Assembly (NCBI GenBank): GCA_951799405.1
Contig: OX637345.1
Coordinates: forward strand, 4,588,001 to 4,652,000
Direction of reading: 5' to 3'
Origin: Agapetus fuscipes
Lineage: Eukaryota; Arthropoda; Insecta; Trichoptera; Glossosomatidae
Length of the DNA stretch: 64,000 nucleotides
Part shown: piece after piece, positions 59,194-64,000 of the stretch
Numbering within the stretch: position 1 is the first letter of the stretch
How the letters are laid out: each line of letters starts with the position of its first letter
Position numbers and translations under genes: made by a program
Notes under the pieces: model-generated
Databases searched by the model: none
Seen by the model: only the letters and a program-made list of their open reading frames with translations
What the model was told of the DNA's origin: nothing

Positions 59194-59483
59194 GGCGCTG
59201 TCCATATATTACGTCATTCGCATTAAGGGGGGGGGGAGTCTGGTCTGCGGATGATGGCAAATGATGTACGAGTACCAAAAGTGGCGTCGTTCTTGTAAAT
59301 ACCAATTTCTTCAAAATATACAAAATATTATGTAAGTAATATAACATTATTAATTATTAAGCTCATCCATTATTACATCAAGAGGGGGGGGGGGTCGTTA
59401 GATAATGACTTTAGGATGATTGTAAGGGGGGGGGGGTCGAAAATCGGCAAAAATTGATGACTCAATTTATGGACGGCCCCATA
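59191..59483. mobile_element. MITE with 24-bp terminal inverted repeats and poly-G runs
   Basis: The termini GGCGCTGTCCATATATTACG (59,194) and ATTTATGGACGGCCCC (ending 59,480) are inverted relatives, about 19 of 24 positions matching. ATA flanks both ends (59,191-59,193 and 59,481-59,483). Three G10-G12 runs lie inside. The terminal type is reminiscent of PIF/Harbinger-ISL2EU-like elements; class not proven. Confidence 0.7.
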
Positions 59484-59628
59484 CGTGTTCAGCTGGAAAC
59501 TAACCTATAAGCCCAGGAACATTGACAATAAATTACATTTTTATTATCAACAAATAATCCATGTAAACACCAAAACAAATACATAATTCTAATTTAAAAA
59601 CCCATGCCAACCCATAAGTCAAGGAATT
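59481..59628 (-). repeat. DR1 right part, LINE 3' UTR and a second DR1 head
   Basis: 59,481-59,517 completes the interrupted DR1 (AACCTATAAGCCCAGGAAC). 59,518-59,600 resembles LINE 3' UTR (ACAATAAATTACATTT). 59,602-59,628 is another DR1 head (CAACCCATAAGTCAAGGAA). Confidence 0.6.
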
Positions 59629-61257
59629 CCTTAACAAATACAAAAAAATGTCTCGTATTTACAGTTTGCTTCTTAAGTAATAAAAGGCACATTAAAAGGA
59701 CTATTTAATAATAACGATTAAATGTATTAATTCTTAAAGCTCTTTATGGCACTAAGCTCGGTGATCATTTGAGCTTTCCTTCCACGAGCAAAAAGCTCCC
59801 GCTTCCATAGTACAAGTACTTATATAAAGTCCGGTATTCCAATAACAATAAACACTGGGAATGAGATAACGATTATTGCAAAAGTTTCCGGACTACTTGA
59901 GATTAAAAAGCTCCATCATGTCAGGGTTGTCACATTGAGAAATTGCCCGAGGTTTTTACTGCATTTATTCTTATTTTTTTTAGTTTACTTAAGTAATGAA
60001 CGCTACGGATTTGAAATCGAAAAATCATGGGTTTGCTTTCAGCGGAAGTCATTTGTTTAGTTTTCTATAAAAAATATAGCTTATGAACAAAGATGATGAT
60101 ACTTTTTTCAAATTGAATGTATTGTTATGATTTTACTAGGTTGAATTTAATAAAAATTGCGGTTATTTATTTTGCACTATTTATTTCAGATACGGGTCAA
60201 ATTCAGTTCGTACAGACTTCCTTTTGAACTGTATAGCTCGGCAGCTTTAATACAAAAAACTCTTACGCTACAGACAGGCATAAGAATTCTTCTTGAAACA
60301 TTGAGAACTGGAACATTCGAGATTTAGCCAGAACATTCTACTTAGAATATTCGAGTAAACACTCACACAAACTTTAGCAAATACAAACACAATTATTTAA
60401 GTACATACATCTAAAGATTTTACGGACTTATACAGACACATAATTACGCATTCGTAAAAATATAATGAGATCCGCAGACATTTTGTTATAAGTCCCACCC
60501 GTTCAAAAATACACCAATAAAAACTTGCGTAGGTACTAAAATGTGCCATTTAGGAAAAACACAAAAAATGCACGCGTCTTATGGCAGCCCTGCATACCTG
60601 CAACTCGAGCCACATTTAAAATTAACCCAACAGTTTCATATGAAGCCCGTATGTTCAATCAATAATTCCGATTGACCGATCAATAATCAGTAGGATGAGA
60701 TAATCACCGAGCGCTGCCGACCATTACGCATGTCACGCGCAGGAGCCACAAAAGACCATTAACTTTGATGGTGCGCTTCCAGGTTTTATGGGTTTACCAC
60801 TATTACCACTGTTACCACTGATACTACGCGCTTCATAGTTCCCACGCAATGTGAGCTAGGACGTATAGTGAGTGGTTGCAGTCTTGTGGTAAAGCTTTGG
60901 TGAACGGTCCGTAGCATTGACTTATGATATCTGTGGACTAAAAATTATTGTAACGAAAACATACAATATATATTTGTTTCAACCTATGTACTTACGAAAA
61001 TGGTCATTAGTAAGAAAGAGAACAAATAACTTAACAGTTGCATTTCAATGAGTACAAAAAACTTGAGCGAATGTAAAAATGAACGTTGACGCATGCGGTC
61101 TAAATCTTGTGAGCGATAAAACTGACGAATTTTAAAGGAAAAGTGCATTATTATAAGACATTATGGCAAGCGTTGTAATTAGGTGTTACGTAAAAACATG
61201 TTTTGTATGACTACAGAACTGCAACGTTTGACAGGACTGAGACAAAACAAGTAGATA
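59629..61257. other. long non-coding stretch
   Basis: AT-rich, no repeat recognised and no reading frame of note. Candidate unique DNA. Confidence 0.5.
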
Positions 61258-61741
61258 GTATTGTTACGAAATTAGGGTTCAAAAGTCTTTCAAATTAAAA
61301 TACACAGGTCTTCTTTTACAGTTATTTATTTTACATCTTTACATAATTTATTTTCACAAAGCTTTCTCGACTATTCCACTTGGTTTCTGCTCACTGATCA
61401 AGCTACTTCTATGTGTTTGTAAATCTCGTATGATACTGCTCGCTCTGCAGGCCACTTGCACCCTTTATACTCTTTAGAGCAGTACAATCTAGACCTATAG
61501 TTGCTTGACAGTTCCAGAAAGGCATAGTAATTATTATTTCTCGATGCTGCACGTATTTTATTCTATGATTCCTACCCACACAATGCAAGACAGAATTCCT
61601 ATAATTATAACAAATACCTACTTAGCCTAGAGAATTCTACACTTATACACAATTATCGATCTTACCCACCAATACTTATGAGGATTCTTATAACTATAAC
61701 TACCCATACTTATTTCAATATTTATATTTACATAACAGTAT
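61258..61741 (-). mobile_element. solo gypsy LTR with GTAT target duplication
   Basis: LTR 61,262-61,737 (476 bp, TGTTACG...ATAACA) in the same orientation as the intact element. It is flanked by GTAT on both sides (61,258-61,261 and 61,738-61,741). Clearly diverged from the 518-bp LTRs, with small indels, and it lacks their 44-bp duplication, which explains most of the length difference. Confidence 0.92.
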
Positions 61742-61792
61742 GTATCATTGCATTTAGTTAGTTTCTGCTCCTCTATGTTATTACTCAATGAT

Positions 61793-62078
61793 CTGTAGTC
61801 TAGTGGTGACGCTTTGGACTCGTAAATAGAAAGTTGTGGGTTCGAATCCCAGCGGAGCACAACAAATATACCATTTATGTTTCCAAATATGACTTCACTG
61901 GGTTGAAAAAAATTTATATACCTTAACCAAATACAAGTCAACAAAGGTCAATCCAACCTTACAGTAATTGGGTTTTGCTTGAGAGTTGAAGCTTTTTAAA
62001 GCAACGACTAAGCTTGCAGAAGGCTCTTGAAGTGTGAAAAACAGCGCTCAAAAAATTAATCATACAAATACCATTATA
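61793..62078 (+). repeat. SINE-A, nearly complete
   Basis: GATCTGTAGTCTAGTGGTGAC head, GGGTTCGAATCCC B box, GGCTCTTGAAGTGTGAAAAAC and AGCGCTCAAAAAATTAATC end. Confidence 0.8.
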
Positions 62079-62098
62079 TTTTATCGCATTCATTTCTA

Positions 62099-62355
62099 TT
62101 CCTTGAATTATAGGTTGGTATGAGGCTGACCACCCATACTGTAAAAAATGGTTCACTTTGCCAATGTCACCCCTGTTTCAGGTAAGGTCGGCAAGAGTTG
62201 CAGGGCTTATGTTCATTTGAGATTAGGTTTTTATATTGTAGGTCCACATGCGCCATGTGTGAGCGCAAAATTATGCGTGTGTGCTTGTGGAAATGCATTT
62301 AATATGAACCTCAAATGATATATATCTTTGCAACTTAGATTTAGATTTAGATTAG
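62099..62355 (+). repeat. DR1 copy, complete
   Basis: TTCCTTGAATTATAGGTTGG head to the (ATTTAG) tail; one of the best preserved copies. Confidence 0.88.
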
Positions 62356-62861
62356 ATTCATTCCGTACTACATCCGTACCCACAACCTTGTGATTACTAA
62401 TCCATATCATTAATGACTGGACTACGTACCGGTAATAGCCACGTCTTATACGACGCTTCTCATTTTGCGCTGGAATTACGAAGTCCTCACTCGACAGTTT
62501 CTTATGATTTAGTATGGCCGCTCAGTGCTTGATAATTGTTATGGCTTTAGTTCTTTAATTGCTGCCCTCCAGAGGCCGGGACGACTGAAATCGTTAACTG
62601 GCTGATTGATTTACAGCCGGTCACTTCTTGCGCCGACATTTTTTCGTGCATTTCATTTTAATTTTATCATTTTGCACATCGGGAAATGAAAAAAAAACGA
62701 AACAATAATGACCGGTTTGAGGATGGCATGATTGTGCGGTGAAATGCTGTGAGCGTCAATCAGATTCCCTGATTGTAGGGAAAATAACAATCAACAGTAC
62801 CATATAATTTTTGGCATTTTTTTTTTTACATACAGGTATGTGCATTATTCCTTTTCTTATA
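62356..62861. other. non-coding stretch
   Basis: No recognisable feature. Confidence 0.45.
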
Positions 62862-63000
62862 TTCCTTGACTTATAGGTTGGTATGAGGCTGATCACCCAT
62901 ACTGTGGAAAATGGTTCACTTTGCCAATGTCATCTCTGCTTCAGGAAAGGTCGGCAGAAGTTGCAGGGTGTATGCTCATTTGAGGTTAGAATTTTAATTT
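62862..63000 (+). repeat. DR1 5' half
   Basis: TTCCTTGACTTATAGG to ATTTGAGGTTAGAATTTTAATTT, then cut off by a SINE-B head remnant. Confidence 0.8.
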
Positions 63001-63005
63001 AATCG

Positions 63006-63063
63006 CTCTTGCAATTCGGCATGGAATTCTAGCACTATTCCAACTGAGCTATTGACCGGACTA
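63006..63063 (-). repeat. SINE-B head fragment
   Basis: GGCATGGAATTCTAGCAC and CAACTGAGCTATTGACCGG. Confidence 0.6.
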
Positions 63064-63893
63064 AGAAATACAAATAAAAGATAACATTTACGTTTATTAG
63101 AATTCAAAAACCTTATGAGAAATCAATAGGTATATTAATTAAGAGGGTGCTAGGAAATTTCTCGAAAACACAGTTTTTGACGTGGTTTTTTTTCAATAAA
63201 TATGGACAAATATAAATTTTTGATAACTTTAAGTGTTAGTTAAACATTTCATTTGCAATATGCATCAAATAATATATGTCTATAAACGCTTTTATTACTT
63301 GAAAAAATATAAATTACGAACACCTTCTTGCGGTAAGTGGAAAACATACAATTTTTGAACCAGTTTTTCTGTAAATTGGTGGTGTTTTGAAATCTAAAAA
63401 AAAATTACAAATATACTTTATATCCTGTTTTAGTTTGTGGTGTGATTTAAAATGTGATTCAGATGAAGAAAACTGAATTAAAAAAAAAAATCTAGAAGCA
63501 AAAACGGACAAAAAAGTGTACATTGTATCTTCGAATAAAATCTCAAAAAATGGTTATTTGTGCCCAATTATTTTCAAATATTAAACAATATAATCTTGAG
63601 CTTAGTTGTATTTTTTTTCAAATTTTTTATTTCACAAGATGTATTTTTTATTATTATTTTACAAATGGCTTTTAAATGCGAGATTCGCGGGGTAAACCTC
63701 AGTCGAGCGCCAACGCTCACAGAAGGCGGGACCTGCGGCACTTTTTTTTTTTCGCTAAAACTATCTCATAACAAACCTTTGTTTCGTCGGCAAGTGATAT
63801 GCAACATTTTCGAAGCGAGAACATTTTACGATTTTCCATGTTACATTTTTACAAAAATATTATTTTTTGCAATCAACAATTTCTTAATAATAC
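63064..63893. other. non-coding stretch
   Basis: Very AT-rich with poly-A/T runs. The plus frame 63,560-63,919 runs into a DR1 head and is not convincing. Confidence 0.45.
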
Positions 63894-64000
63894 ATTCCTT
63901 GACTTATAGGTTGGTATGAAGCTGACCACCCATACTGTACAAAGATGGTTAACTTTGCTAATGTCACCCCTGTTTCTGGGAAGGTCGACAAAAGTTGCAG
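63894..64000 (+). repeat. DR1 copy, cut by window end
   Basis: TTCCTTGACTTATAGGTTGG head and CCCTGTTTCTGGGAAGGTCG core; the rest lies outside. Confidence 0.85.

Noticed and set aside
63560..63919. 119-codon plus frame near the window end
   Set aside because: Very AT-rich, hydrophobic by composition and running into a DR1 head at 63,894.

Overview
The window reads as arthropod, most likely insect, nuclear DNA from a repeat-dense and gene-poor region. The evidence is the element set (BEL/Pao, Ty3/gypsy, CR1/Jockey-like LINEs, hAT relics), the tRNA-derived SINEs, the AT-rich background and the absence of operon-like coding. I found no convincing host gene, rRNA gene or functional tRNA gene. Every long reading frame belongs to a mobile element. 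The species cannot be named from the sequence alone.

Layout. 1-5 kb: an LTR remnant, LINE relics, SINEs and copies of a dispersed repeat of about 245 bp, here called DR1. 5.2-7.8 kb: a 5'-truncated CR1/Jockey-like LINE. 8-17.6 kb: mostly non-coding, with diverged tandem repeats, palindromes and nested relics. 17.6-25.0 kb: a complete Ty3/gypsy element on the minus strand with two 518-bp LTRs identical by eye and an ATAC target duplication. 25-28.7 kb: a diverged LTR inside a direct repeat, SINEs and DR1. 28.7-33.0 kb: a full-length two-ORF LINE. 33-36.7 kb: a SINE cluster and a poly(A)-tailed LINE end. 36.8-44.0 kb: a complete BEL/Pao element on the minus strand with 388/389-bp LTRs and an ATGGT duplication. 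44-64 kb: DR1 and SINE mosaics, a deleted hAT element inserted in a SINE, a MITE inserted in DR1, a solo gypsy LTR with GTAT duplication, tandem repeats and long non-coding stretches.

Most notable. (1) The gypsy element encodes, after the integrase region of pol and in the same frame, a macrodomain resembling the TARG1/OARD1 type followed by a CCCH zinc finger. That segment ends exactly in the polypurine tract. An in-frame TAG separates it from the rest of pol. Gag starts with a SAP-like motif and a repetitive coiled coil. (2) The intact LINE has a textbook A AAA AAC slippery heptamer directly abutting the ORF1 stop, with ORF2 in the -1 frame. (3) DR1 has about 40 whole or partial copies here. 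At several loci it continues into the 3' UTR, and at one into the coding end, of an RTE-like LINE, so it looks like that LINE's 3' end or a SINE derived from it. DR1 is also repeatedly followed, on the same strand, by one particular tRNA-SINE. (4) A paralogous empty site near 51,881 supports the gypsy insertion boundaries.
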